DNA of 64,000 nt, from the NCBI RefSeq assembly GCF_037031225.1, contig NZ_JAYEZN010000001.1, positions 1,922,001-1,986,000 of the forward strand, in the 5' to 3' direction. Position numbers and translations under genes: made by a program. This DNA comes from Halorientalis sp. LT38 (GTDB taxonomy: Archaea > Halobacteriota > Halobacteria > Halobacteriales > Haloarculaceae). Of this stretch, positions 25,412 to 33,175 are shown piece after piece. Each line of letters starts with the position of its first letter. The first letter of the stretch is position 1. A model generated the notes under the pieces. That model was given only the letters and a program-made list of their open reading frames with translations. It made no database searches and was not told the DNA's origin.

Positions 25412-25533
25412 CGTTGTGGGGGACCTACCCGATTTTGCCGATCCGAGCGTAAAAGTAGTCGCATCGTACCAGCCCCTGAAACGAACGGTGAGCGGTCGGT
25501 ATCGGGCACGAACCCGGCGGCGAAGTCGCGAGG

Positions 25534-25908
25534 TTATTCGGCGGCGTGCTCAGCGACGGGTTCGTCACGGTCGACGCTCTCGACTGCTACCTCGGACCCG
25601 TCCTCGGCGTCCGTTAGAGCGTCCGCCTCACTCGTCGCCCGGCGTCGGTACATCGTCCGGGCCGCCACCGCGACGCCCGCGAGCGCGACCAGTCCGATCA
25701 CGCCGCCACGACGGGAGGGCGTCCGGGATTCGGACTCCGCCTCGGGCGCCATACGGTCGGGGTCGGTCACGCTGACCTCCTCCGCCGCGTCGGGGGCCAT
25801 GCGGTCGGGGTCGGTGATCGCGACCTCGTCCTCGCGCCCGCCGAAGGGGGATCGGAAGTTCGCGCCGTCGAAGTGCATCTCGAACAGTGTGACGTCGTCG
25901 AATGCCAT
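25534..25908 (-). CDS. Haloarchaeal single-TM protein with duplicated DPDRMAP motif
   Basis: 124 residues from the ATG at 25908. I do not recognise a family. It begins MAFDDVTLFEMHFDGANFRSPF and contains an imperfect duplication, AITDPDRMAPDAAEE then SVTDPDRMAPEAESE. One transmembrane helix follows (VIGLVALAGVAVAARTMY), and the C-terminal tail is acidic. The membrane helix is followed by Arg-rich residues, so the tail is probably cytoplasmic. It lies 70 bases downstream of the multi-helix membrane gene in the same direction and could be coexpressed with it. Confidence 0.6.
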   Translation of the reverse strand: MAFDDVTLFEMHFDGANFRSPFGGREDEVAITDPDRMAPDAAEEVSVTDPDRMAPEAESESRTPSRRGGVIGLVALAGVAVAARTMYRRRATSEADALTDAEDGSEVAVESVDRDEPVAEHAAE

Positions 25909-25978
25909 ACCACCAGTACGTCTGCCGAGCACTTATAGACGTACTGATACGTGATAGCAGTGTCGCCGGGAGCGGCGC

Positions 25979-26731
25979 TTAGAACCCGCCCCAGCGCAGG
26001 TACACCATCGCGGCGATGATGGCAAGCTGGAAGAGGCCCTGGATCGCGCTCAGCCTCGCGTTGCGCATCCCGATCGCACCGATCAGTTCCGCGTCGGGGT
26101 TCGGAGAGCGCATCTCCAGGTACATCCGCACCTCGCCGGGCATCAGCACACCGAAGCCGACCACGCTGAGGACCGTCACGATCCCGAGGATGGCGACGAA
26201 GATCGGGCGCGTCATCCCGAAATCGGGGAGTGCGACGGCCAGGTAGGCCCCGCTGCCCACGAGGGCAATCCCGAAGGCGGTCAGCCACCGCCAGTCACGC
26301 AGCGCGTCGAACTGCCATCCGATCAGCGCCAGCGCGGGCAACAGGGTGGCCGCCGTCGTGAGCGCCAGCCACGCGTGGGCGTGCGGGAACGCCCAGGGCC
26401 CGCGGAGCGCGAGCGTGATGCCGCCGGCGATGGTGACGAGCGCCAGCGACGGCAGCAGGAAGGCAGTCTTGGGCGTGAGCCGCTCGAAGACGCTCGCTCG
26501 CTCCTGGACCGTCAGGCCACCGAGTACCGGCCCGAGCACGATGGCCAGGAACAGGTCGATGCCCGTCCAGAGCACGCCGGCCATGACGTGCACGTAGGTG
26601 TGCTGCGTGAGCGTCCCCAGCGTCAGCGCATAGAGCAATAGCGCCACCGGCACCGCGATCGCACCGACCGCGAACGCCGGATTCGCCCGCGTCCCCATAC
26701 CACGTACCGTATCGCGTACCGAGACAGCCAT
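25979..26731 (-). CDS. Multi-helix membrane protein, unknown function
   Basis: 250 residues with about six to seven hydrophobic helices. Two His residues lie in LTQHTYVHVMAGVLWTG and another two in WAFPHAHAWLALTT, facing the membrane centre. Paired helix-borne histidines are common in heme-b or copper membrane proteins, so a redox or metal role is possible but unproven. The C-terminal region has GMRNARLSAIQGLFQLAIIAAM. The start could be the ATG at 26731 or the internal ATG at 26698 (MGTRANPAF). It is separated from leuS by 60 bases. Confidence 0.65.
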   Translation of the reverse strand: MAVSVRDTVRGMGTRANPAFAVGAIAVPVALLLYALTLGTLTQHTYVHVMAGVLWTGIDLFLAIVLGPVLGGLTVQERASVFERLTPKTAFLLPSLALVTIAGGITLALRGPWAFPHAHAWLALTTAATLLPALALIGWQFDALRDWRWLTAFGIALVGSGAYLAVALPDFGMTRPIFVAILGIVTVLSVVGFGVLMPGEVRMYLEMRSPNPDAELIGAIGMRNARLSAIQGLFQLAIIAAMVYLRWGGF

Positions 26732-26791
26732 CTCGACTGGCAGGTCGGCTACCTGTCACTAAATCGTACTGGTCGCGGCAGAAGCGACCCC

Positions 26792-29455
26792 TCAGCTGAT
26801 GTGGATGGCCGGGCGGTTCGGCTCGGCCTTGGCCGCGAGGTCGTCGCTGCTGGCTCCGTCGGCGGAACGAACCCGCACGTCCGCACCGAACTCGTCCTCG
26901 AAGAGCCAGGCCGCCTGTTCCAGCACCTCGTGCTCGCGCCCGGGGTCGAGGACGGGACCGAGTTCCGCGCTCCGGTCCTGCAGGGCGGCGGCGAAGTCGG
27001 CGGCCGCCTCCCCGTGTTCGCGGACCGCCTCGTCGTCCATGACGCGCTCGACGACGGGCCGGTCGCCGTCGGCGGCGTCGCGGGCAATCTCGTGGGCCCT
27101 GTACTTCCACGCCTCGGCGACCACGAGTTCGATCGCCTCGGGGTCGGCGATGTCGACCACGTCGGTGATGTCGCGCACGTCGTCGAGCGTCCGGCGGATC
27201 AGCCCGCGCTCGATCCGGTAGTCCTCGACGTCGTGCAGCGGCGTCGGCCAGTCAGCAGTCGCAGCCAGGCCCTCCTCGCCGAGGAGGTGCCACAGTTCCT
27301 CGCCCAGATAGGGGGCGATCGGCGCGACCATCGCCGACAGCGCCCGCAGCGCCCGTCCGTAGGCGTACTTGTAGGGCGGCGCGTAGTCGCGGTAGCGCCG
27401 CAGCAGGCGGGCGAACCGGCGGAGTTCGCCGACCACCTGGTGGAACCGGAATCGGTCGTACTCCGCGGTGACCGCCGCGACGGTCCGGTCGATCTCGCGT
27501 TCGAGGTAGGCGTCGTGGGCCTCGCTCTCGGTCCTGGTCTCCAGTTCCCCGTTGGCGAACTCCGCGACCATCCCGTACAGTTCCTGCTGGAACTCGTAGA
27601 CGGTCCTGACGTCCTCGGCCGTCCACTCGAAGTCCTGCTGGGGGTGGGCCGCCGAGAGGACGAAGAGCCTGGTCGTCTCCGCGCCGTACTCGTGGGGCGC
27701 GATGGCGTTGCCCTTCGACTTGGACATCTTCTCGCCGCCGTGGAGGACCGTCCCCTGGTTGACCAGTTTCTCGACTGGCTCGCGGCGGTCCAGCAGGTCC
27801 AGGTCGGCCAGCGCCCGGGTGAAAAACCGGATGTAGAGCAGGTGGAGGATGGCGTGTTCCTCGCCGCCGACGTAGACGTCCACCGGGAGCCACTCGTCGG
27901 CGATGTCGGCGTCGAAGGGCGCCTCGTCCAGTTCCGGACTGAGGTAGCGCAGGAAGTACCACGAGGAGTCGACGAAGGTGTCCATCGTGTCCGTCTCGCG
28001 CTCGGCCGGCCCGCCGCAGTCAGGGCAGGTCGCCTCGACGAACTCGTCGTTCTCGGCCAGGGGGTTCCCCGTCGTCTGGACGTACTCGGGCAGTTCCACC
28101 GGCAACTCGTCCTCGGGGACCGGGACGGGGCCACAGTCCGGGCAGTGGACGACCGGGATGGGCGTCCCCCAGTAGCGCTGGCGGGAGATGAGCCAGTCCC
28201 GGAGCCGGTAGGTCACGTCGTGGGCGACCGCGTCGTGCTCGCGCAACTGCTCGCGGGCGGCGGCGCTCGCGAGGCCGTCGTACTCGCCGCTGTCGGTGAG
28301 CATCCCGTCGTCGGTGAACGGCTCCTCGGGCAGTCGCGTCTCGGCGTCGCCGATGGGTTCGATCACCTGCCGGAGCGGCAGGTCCTGCGCCCGTGCGAAG
28401 GCGTGGTCGCGTTCGTTGTGGGCCGGGACGCCCATCACCGCGCCCGTCCCCACGTCGTCGAGGACGTAGGCGGCGACGTACACCGGCAGTTCCTCGCCGG
28501 TCAGCGGGTGGGTCGCGGTCAGCCCGGTGTCGATGCCGGTCGTGCCGGCCTCGCCAGGGTCGGCCGCCCGGACCGCCTCGACGTAGTCGGCCACGTCGTC
28601 GTCCTCTGCGGCGATCTCGGCTGCCAGGTCGTGGCCCGGCGAGAGCGCGAGGTAGGTCGCGCCGAAGACCGTGTCCGGCCGGGTGGTGAACACGTCCATC
28701 TCGTCGCCGTCCACCTCGAACGTGACCCGTGCGCCCTCCTGGCGGCCGATCCAGTTGCGCTGGATGTCACGGACGCCGTCGGGCCACTCCTCAAGGTCGT
28801 CGAGGCCTGCGTGCAGTTCCGCGGCGTAGTCGGTGATCGAGAGGAACCACTGGTCGAGTTCGCGGCGGCCGACCGGCGTCTCGCAGCGCCAGCACACCTC
28901 GACGGTCCCGGTCGTCCCGTCGTCGTGGTCCCGTTCGTGCTCGGTCACTTGCGCGTCAGCGAGCACGGTCTCGCAGTCCGGACACCAGTTGACGGCGGCG
29001 GCCTCGTAGTCGACGAGGCCGGCCTCGTAGAACTGCGTGAAGAGCCACTGGTTCCAGCGGTAGTACTCGGGGTCGCAGGTCGTGATCTCCCGGGACCAGT
29101 CGTAGCCAAAGCCCATCCGCTCGAGTTCGTCGCGCATCCGCTCGATGCAGGTGCGGGTCCAGGACTCGGGGTCGGTGTCGCGGTCGAAGGCCGCGTTCTC
29201 CGCCGGGAGGCCGAACGCGTCCCAGCCCATCGGGTGGAGGACCTCGTCGCCGCACATCCGGCGGTAGCGAGCGTAGGCGTCGGTGATCGCGTAGTTGCGG
29301 ACGTGGCCCATGTGCAGCGCCCCGGACGTGTAGGGGAACATCCCGAGGACGTAGGTCGGATCGTCCGCGTCGTCGGGACAGTCGTAGACGCCCTCCTCGG
29401 CCCAGACGTGCTGCCAGTACTCCGTGACCTGTGACGGGTTGTAGCGCTGGGACAT
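26792..29455 (-). CDS. leuS: Leucyl-tRNA synthetase
   Basis: 887 residues from the ATG at 29455 (MSQRYNPSQVTEYWQHVW). An upstream in-frame extension is Arg-rich and not part of the family. It charges tRNA-Leu with leucine. The HIGH motif is HMGH (48-51, in YTSGALHMGHVRN) and KMSKS is GGEKMSKSKGN (about residues 572-582). A connective-peptide editing domain lies between (about 220-400), a zinc-binding pair CPDC/CWRC is seen near 170-230 and another CPDC pair near 440-490. The C-terminal anticodon-binding helical domain and the LeuRS C-terminal domain are present. The enzyme appears full length and intact. Confidence 0.97.
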   Translation of the reverse strand: MSQRYNPSQVTEYWQHVWAEEGVYDCPDDADDPTYVLGMFPYTSGALHMGHVRNYAITDAYARYRRMCGDEVLHPMGWDAFGLPAENAAFDRDTDPESWTRTCIERMRDELERMGFGYDWSREITTCDPEYYRWNQWLFTQFYEAGLVDYEAAAVNWCPDCETVLADAQVTEHERDHDDGTTGTVEVCWRCETPVGRRELDQWFLSITDYAAELHAGLDDLEEWPDGVRDIQRNWIGRQEGARVTFEVDGDEMDVFTTRPDTVFGATYLALSPGHDLAAEIAAEDDDVADYVEAVRAADPGEAGTTGIDTGLTATHPLTGEELPVYVAAYVLDDVGTGAVMGVPAHNERDHAFARAQDLPLRQVIEPIGDAETRLPEEPFTDDGMLTDSGEYDGLASAAAREQLREHDAVAHDVTYRLRDWLISRQRYWGTPIPVVHCPDCGPVPVPEDELPVELPEYVQTTGNPLAENDEFVEATCPDCGGPAERETDTMDTFVDSSWYFLRYLSPELDEAPFDADIADEWLPVDVYVGGEEHAILHLLYIRFFTRALADLDLLDRREPVEKLVNQGTVLHGGEKMSKSKGNAIAPHEYGAETTRLFVLSAAHPQQDFEWTAEDVRTVYEFQQELYGMVAEFANGELETRTESEAHDAYLEREIDRTVAAVTAEYDRFRFHQVVGELRRFARLLRRYRDYAPPYKYAYGRALRALSAMVAPIAPYLGEELWHLLGEEGLAATADWPTPLHDVEDYRIERGLIRRTLDDVRDITDVVDIADPEAIELVVAEAWKYRAHEIARDAADGDRPVVERVMDDEAVREHGEAAADFAAALQDRSAELGPVLDPGREHEVLEQAAWLFEDEFGADVRVRSADGASSDDLAAKAEPNRPAIHIS

Positions 29456-29842
29456 CGAATTCGCCGTTGTGCCCATCTGGCACCGCGACCCACATGACTG
29501 TTCGGTTGCCGCCCCACGGGAATCGGGACGTCTCCGCCGCGAGAGCCGGAGCCAGAAGAGCGCGAGGGCCGACGGGAAGCGGGGACGGAACGTCCCATCA
29601 CCGGCTCGAAAAAACACTACTGACTGATATCGCATACGACGTCGGTAGCCCGTGAAATCTGATACGATTCCCAGTTCTCAGAAATAGGGGAGAGGGCGCT
29701 TTTCCGCGTATAGGGACCGGTATCCAGATAGTTGCGTGGTAGTATCCATCTTGCACACAGATATTCATTCTAAAAGATATATTGATATCAGATGGTTCCG
29801 AGAGTCAGTGTGCTCGTGGATCGGCCACGAGGTGAGAGAACA
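29456..29842. other. 387-base intergenic region with an AT-rich promoter at its right end
   Basis: No convincing gene. The left two thirds is GC-rich and holds only a 51-codon frame with Arg-rich product. The right third (from about 29690) drops sharply in GC and includes TAAAAGATATATTG (29771-29784), a good TATA candidate for the Tat-exported protein that starts at 29843. The low GC hints at an old insertion scar, but no repeats or transposase remnants are seen. Confidence 0.55.
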
Positions 29843-30760
29843 ATGAGCAAACACGACGATCTGGACGGCGACATCGACGAGCGAGCGGCCGACCGGGACG
29901 GGTTCGGCCTGAACCGGCGGACGGCGTTGAAGGGGAGTGTGGTCGGGCTCGCCGCCCTCACCGGCTTCGCATCGAACGCTGCGGCGCACCACAGGGACGG
30001 CCACGGCGGTAGCCAGGGCGGCAGCGGGAGTCCCGGTGGCAGCGGTGCGAACCAGTTCAGGTTCGCGGGCGAGGAGTGGCAGTTCATGTACGCTTCCTCG
30101 GACCCAGGAGCGAACACGTCCGAGGTCCGGACGCTGATGCGACTCGACGACGTGAAGAAGTCCACCAGCTGGCAGGATTCACTCGTCCTCCAGCCGAGCA
30201 TCGAATCGAGCCTCGTGACCGACGTCGGGCTGACCGGCGACTACGACCGGTCACGTGCAGCAGCGGGCATCCTCGGGTGGATCGAGATCCGGGAGTCCGC
30301 GGGCGGCGACTGGCAGATGGTGACCATCGACGACGATCTGGTCGCCCCACCGACCGAGACCGAGGTCGACGCCGACGGGGAGTTCGCCGGGACGACCGAG
30401 CGGGTCGCGGAACTGGCGCGCGGCGTCGTCGCCTTCAATACCCGCGACTTCCAGGCGCAGTGGGACCTCAGGGAGATTACCGAGGCCATCGAGACGCTCG
30501 ACCAGGACGACATTCTCGAGACGGACTGGGACGAGCTGTTCCTCGACCTCTACCTCAGGACCCGGAGTGCGAATTCGTTCAACTACACGAAAACGAACCT
30601 GCCCGGGACGCACGACGTCCGGCTCCGGGGCGCCCTGCACGTCTTCGTCGACGACGATTCCAGCGAGGACGTCTACGCGGAGGCGGTCGTCGGGAACCGA
30701 ACGATGCTCGTCGAACCGCGGAAAATCCGCGCCGCCGTCGATTCCCGGACCGAGCAGTAG
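29843..30760 (+). CDS. Tat-exported protein of unknown function
   Basis: 305 residues from the ATG at 29843. The twin-arginine signal is LNRRTALKGSVVGLAALTG (about 24-42) ending in NAAAHH, so the protein is exported folded, as most haloarchaeal secreted proteins are. A short Gly/Ser-rich linker follows (about 50-68), then a globular domain of about 230 residues starting FRFAGEEWQFMYASSDPG. No known catalytic motif or cysteine is visible and no lipobox is present. The C-terminus is charged. A T9 tract after the stop marks the end of transcription. It may bind a cell-surface ligand; I cannot identify a family. Confidence 0.75.
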   Translation: MSKHDDLDGDIDERAADRDGFGLNRRTALKGSVVGLAALTGFASNAAAHHRDGHGGSQGGSGSPGGSGANQFRFAGEEWQFMYASSDPGANTSEVRTLMRLDDVKKSTSWQDSLVLQPSIESSLVTDVGLTGDYDRSRAAAGILGWIEIRESAGGDWQMVTIDDDLVAPPTETEVDADGEFAGTTERVAELARGVVAFNTRDFQAQWDLREITEAIETLDQDDILETDWDELFLDLYLRTRSANSFNYTKTNLPGTHDVRLRGALHVFVDDDSSEDVYAEAVVGNRTMLVEPRKIRAAVDSRTEQ

Positions 30761-30795
30761 CCCATCACCTGCAGGGCACAGGGTGCAGCGTTGAC

Positions 30796-30804
30796 TTTTT
30801 TTTT
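30796..30804 (+). terminator. T9 tract after the Tat-exported protein gene
   Basis: TTTTTTTTT begins 36 bases after the stop at 30760 in a high-GC background. A poly-T tract of this length is a strong archaeal intrinsic termination signal. Confidence 0.7.
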
Positions 30805-30889
30805 CGCTGTCGGTCCAAGATCGAATCGGGAGACTGTCCGTTCAGGAACCACCAGAACCCAGTCGACCGTCGAACGTCTACGCCTACAG

Positions 30890-31096
30890 ATGACCCGAAC
30901 CAAGACACTCACCGTCACCGACATGTCCTGCACGGGCTGCGAGGAGACCGTCGAGGACGCGCTCCGGAAGATCGACGGCGTCCGGAGCGTCCAGGCCGAT
31001 CACGAGGGCGACCGTGTCACCGTCGAGGCCGACGACGACGTCGCCGAGACCGAACTGACCAACGCGATTTCGGACGCCGGCTACCACCCGGCCTGA
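30890..31096 (+). CDS. CopZ-like heavy-metal-associated (HMA) domain protein
   Basis: 68 residues from the ATG at 30890, exactly the size of a stand-alone HMA domain. The metal-binding loop is MSCTGCEE with Cys14 and Cys17, followed by EDALRKIDGVRSVQADHEGD and ISDAGYHPA. Such chaperones carry Cu(I) or Zn to P-type ATPases or sensors. The Asp after the loop start and the acidic surface suit a halophile. No copper ATPase or CopR-type regulator is adjacent, so the partner lies elsewhere. It converges on the M50 protease gene, 33 bases away. Confidence 0.9.
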   Translation: MTRTKTLTVTDMSCTGCEETVEDALRKIDGVRSVQADHEGDRVTVEADDDVAETELTNAISDAGYHPA

Positions 31097-31129
31097 ATCC
31101 GCCGCAGAATCGCCGGAGAGCCGCCGCCC

Positions 31130-32305
31130 TCACCGCGGCAGCGAGGACTCTCCGGTCGGCTTGCCGAGCGCCGCAGAGCGGCCGTCCTTGAGGATCTCGA
31201 AGACGGTCATCAGATCGGTGCGAGAGACCAGTCCGACGAGGTCGCCCCGGTCGTCGAGGACGAGCAGTCGGCCGACGTTCTGGCGCGTCATGGTCGAGAT
31301 GGCGTCCTCGGCCGCCGTCTCGGGGGTGACCGTCCGCAGGTCACTGGTCATCACGTCCTCGACGCGGATCGCGTCCCGCTCGACCGAGTCGACCCCCTGC
31401 ACGTCAGAGAGGGTCACGATCCCGCGGAGGTCGCCCGACGCCGTGACGACCGGGTAGCCGGTGTGGCGTTCGCGGACCATGCGGTCCACGAGGTCGGCGA
31501 CGCTCGTCTCCGGCGTGACCGTCGAGAGTTCGCCCGCCGGCGTCATCACGTCGGCGACGCTCAGCCCCTCGAAGGCGGCCTCGAGGATCAACTGCCGGGT
31601 TTCGCCCGACGCGCCGATGTAGATGAAGAAGGCGATGGCGATCCAGAAGATCTGCCCCAACATGATCCCGCCCAGTCCGAGCAGGACGGCGAAGCCCTTC
31701 CCGACGCCGGCGGCGATGCGGGTCGCTTCCAGTCGCGTGCGGTTGCGCGACAGGAGCGCTCGCAGGATGCGCCCGCCGTCCATCGGGAAGCCGGGGAGCA
31801 TGTTGAACGCGGCGAGGAAGACGTTGAGGACGGCCAGGTAGCCGAAGACGAACCGCGGCGCGGGCTGGCCGACCGGGAAGGCGAGGAAGGCCGCGTAACA
31901 GAGCGCGCCGACGCCGACGCTGACGATGGGTCCGGCGACGGCGATGGTGAACTCCTGGCGCCAGTCCTCGGGGAACTCCTCGAGCTGGGCCAGGCCACCC
32001 AGGAACCAGAGGGTGATCGAGTCGACGCCGACGCCGTAGCGCTGGGCGACCAGCGCGTGCCCGAACTCGTGGACGAGGACGCCGCCGAACAACCCGAGCG
32101 CGGCGGCCAGCCCCAGCACCCACGGGAGTGACCCGCTGGTCAGCGCCGCCGCGTCGATGGTCGTCCCCAGAGACTCCGCGAGGACGTCCGCAGTCACGTC
32201 GACCTGCGATCCGATCAGGAACACGAGGACCGGGAGGACGAGCAGGAACGAGCCACCCAGTCGAATCGGGATCCCGAACGCCGAACCGATCCGCACACTT
32301 GCCAT
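31130..32305 (-). CDS. Site-2 protease (M50) with C-terminal CBS pair
   Basis: 391 residues. Six hydrophobic segments with the zinc site HEFGH (79-83) and the third ligand in NMLPGFPMDGGR (about 160-172) define an intramembrane metalloprotease that cleaves membrane-bound regulators. Two CBS domains (about 255-375: VADVMTPAGELSTVTPETSVADLV and VEDVMTSDLRTVTPETAAEDAI) sit in the cytoplasm and likely gate activity by adenine nucleotides, as in SpoIVFB-like/CBS proteins. A minus-strand TATA-like ACTTATCC (32329-32336) precedes the ATG at 32305. Substrate is unknown. Confidence 0.92.
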   Translation of the reverse strand: MASVRIGSAFGIPIRLGGSFLLVLPVLVFLIGSQVDVTADVLAESLGTTIDAAALTSGSLPWVLGLAAALGLFGGVLVHEFGHALVAQRYGVGVDSITLWFLGGLAQLEEFPEDWRQEFTIAVAGPIVSVGVGALCYAAFLAFPVGQPAPRFVFGYLAVLNVFLAAFNMLPGFPMDGGRILRALLSRNRTRLEATRIAAGVGKGFAVLLGLGGIMLGQIFWIAIAFFIYIGASGETRQLILEAAFEGLSVADVMTPAGELSTVTPETSVADLVDRMVRERHTGYPVVTASGDLRGIVTLSDVQGVDSVERDAIRVEDVMTSDLRTVTPETAAEDAISTMTRQNVGRLLVLDDRGDLVGLVSRTDLMTVFEILKDGRSAALGKPTGESSLPR

Positions 32306-32340
32306 GGCTCAGTGTAAGAGCATCGGCCGGATAAGTCGTG

Positions 32341-32387
32341 CCCTCCGGGTCGAACCCTGTCGCTTCGGGTCGAGAACCCCCGGAGGG
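32341..32387. other. Nested inverted repeat (47 bases) upstream of the M50 promoter
   Basis: Outer arms CCCTCCGGG (32341-32349) and CCCGGAGGG (32379-32387) are perfect. An inner pair, TCGAACCC and GGGTCGA, can stack inside with one bulged A. It lies just upstream of the M50 TATA-like element and downstream of the SprT stop, so it could be a transcript-end hairpin of SprT or an upstream control element. Confidence 0.5.
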
Positions 32388-32432
32388 GAGAAGGATCACA
32401 CCCGGCAAACGGGCAGCCGAAACGCACCCCTC

Positions 32433-32450
32433 GAGCGCTCCGGAGCGCTC
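32433..32450. repeat. 18-bp perfect palindrome after the SprT gene
   Basis: GAGCGCTCCGGAGCGCTC reads the same on both strands and begins 13 bases after the SprT stop at 32463 (minus strand). It may help end the SprT transcript or be a protein site. No T-tract follows it. Confidence 0.55.
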
Positions 32451-32462
32451 CTGTGAGAACCG

Positions 32463-33023
32463 TCACCAGTCGTCGCCGATGGCCTCGCGAGCGCGCTCGT
32501 AGCCCGCGGCGGTGCGCCAGGTCCGCCCCGTCTCGCGGTGGCGGACGACGTACTCGCTCCCGCACTCGCCGCAGCGGTAGCCCGCGTCCGGCTTCCGGAC
32601 GGGTTTCGAGGCGCGGTGGCGCTCGGGCCGCCAGGCGCAGTCGTCGCTCGTGCAGACCAGTTCGAGGCGGCCGTCGGTGAACGAGCGGCAGTACCGCGGC
32701 GCGTCGATCTCGTCGGCCTTCGCGCGGAAGCGCTCGCCGTGGCCGGACTCGCCGTACCGCTCGAACTCCCAGGCGTGGACGAGTTCGTGGCGGATCGTCC
32801 CGCGAAACTCCGTCCAGCCGAACTCGCGGTAGGCGTCCCAGGTGAGGACGACGGTGATCGCCTCCGTCTCGGGGTCGTACCGGCAGCTCCCGGCCCGCCG
32901 CCTGGCACGCTCGGAGACGTCCCACGAGAGCGCGTCGGTGTCGAGGTCGATCGGCACGGTCTCGGCGTACTCGGCCGCCCGCTCGAGCAGCGCCTCGCGC
33001 GTCGCCGGCTCCGCCGTCGTCAC
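32463..33023 (-). CDS. SprT-like zinc metalloprotease
   Basis: 186 residues. HELVHAWE with zinc ligands His79 and His83 and catalytic Glu80 is the SprT-like signature; a further His is in ESGHGERFRAKADEI. A C-terminal zinc ribbon is formed by Cys residues in the CRSF...LVCTSDDC and YRCGECGSEY segments. SprT/Spartan proteins cut DNA-protein crosslinks in eukaryotes, and the role of the archaeal version is unproven. The gene stands alone, separated from M50 by 157 bases of hairpin-rich DNA. Confidence 0.87.
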   Translation of the reverse strand: MTTAEPATREALLERAAEYAETVPIDLDTDALSWDVSERARRRAGSCRYDPETEAITVVLTWDAYREFGWTEFRGTIRHELVHAWEFERYGESGHGERFRAKADEIDAPRYCRSFTDGRLELVCTSDDCAWRPERHRASKPVRKPDAGYRCGECGSEYVVRHRETGRTWRTAAGYERAREAIGDDW

Positions 33024-33078
33024 GGGCGACCCCTCTCGGCGGTCCCCCTAATCCGTTCCGCCCACACCGGCGGCATGT

Positions 33079-33145
33079 TTCTAACAACGTGTACTATTGC
33101 CCGTTGAAATTCTAACATTGTGAGAATTCGGCGCTAGATTTATTT
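33079..33145. promoter_or_regulatory. Control region of acyl-CoA dehydrogenase 1
   Basis: TTCTAACA is repeated at 33079-33086 and 33110-33117, exactly 31 bases (about three helical turns) apart. The second copy is part of an inverted repeat AATTCT-N9-AGAATT (33108-33128). A TATA-like ATTTATTT lies at 33138-33145, 31-38 bases before the ATG at 33176. This looks like a repressor site for fatty-acid control of the dehydrogenase. Confidence 0.55.
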
Positions 33146-33175
33146 CGGTCGCGGGGGAACCGTTGGGGTATCGAC

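Noticed and set aside
26801-29434. Long plus-strand open frame opposite leuS
   Set aside because: Antisense shadow: Val/Gly/Arg-rich product without motifs; the minus strand encodes complete LeuRS.
29493-29648. Possible 51-codon gene in the leuS upstream gap
   Set aside because: Product is Arg/Gly-rich without hydrophobic or cysteine pattern, no promoter or overlap with neighbours.
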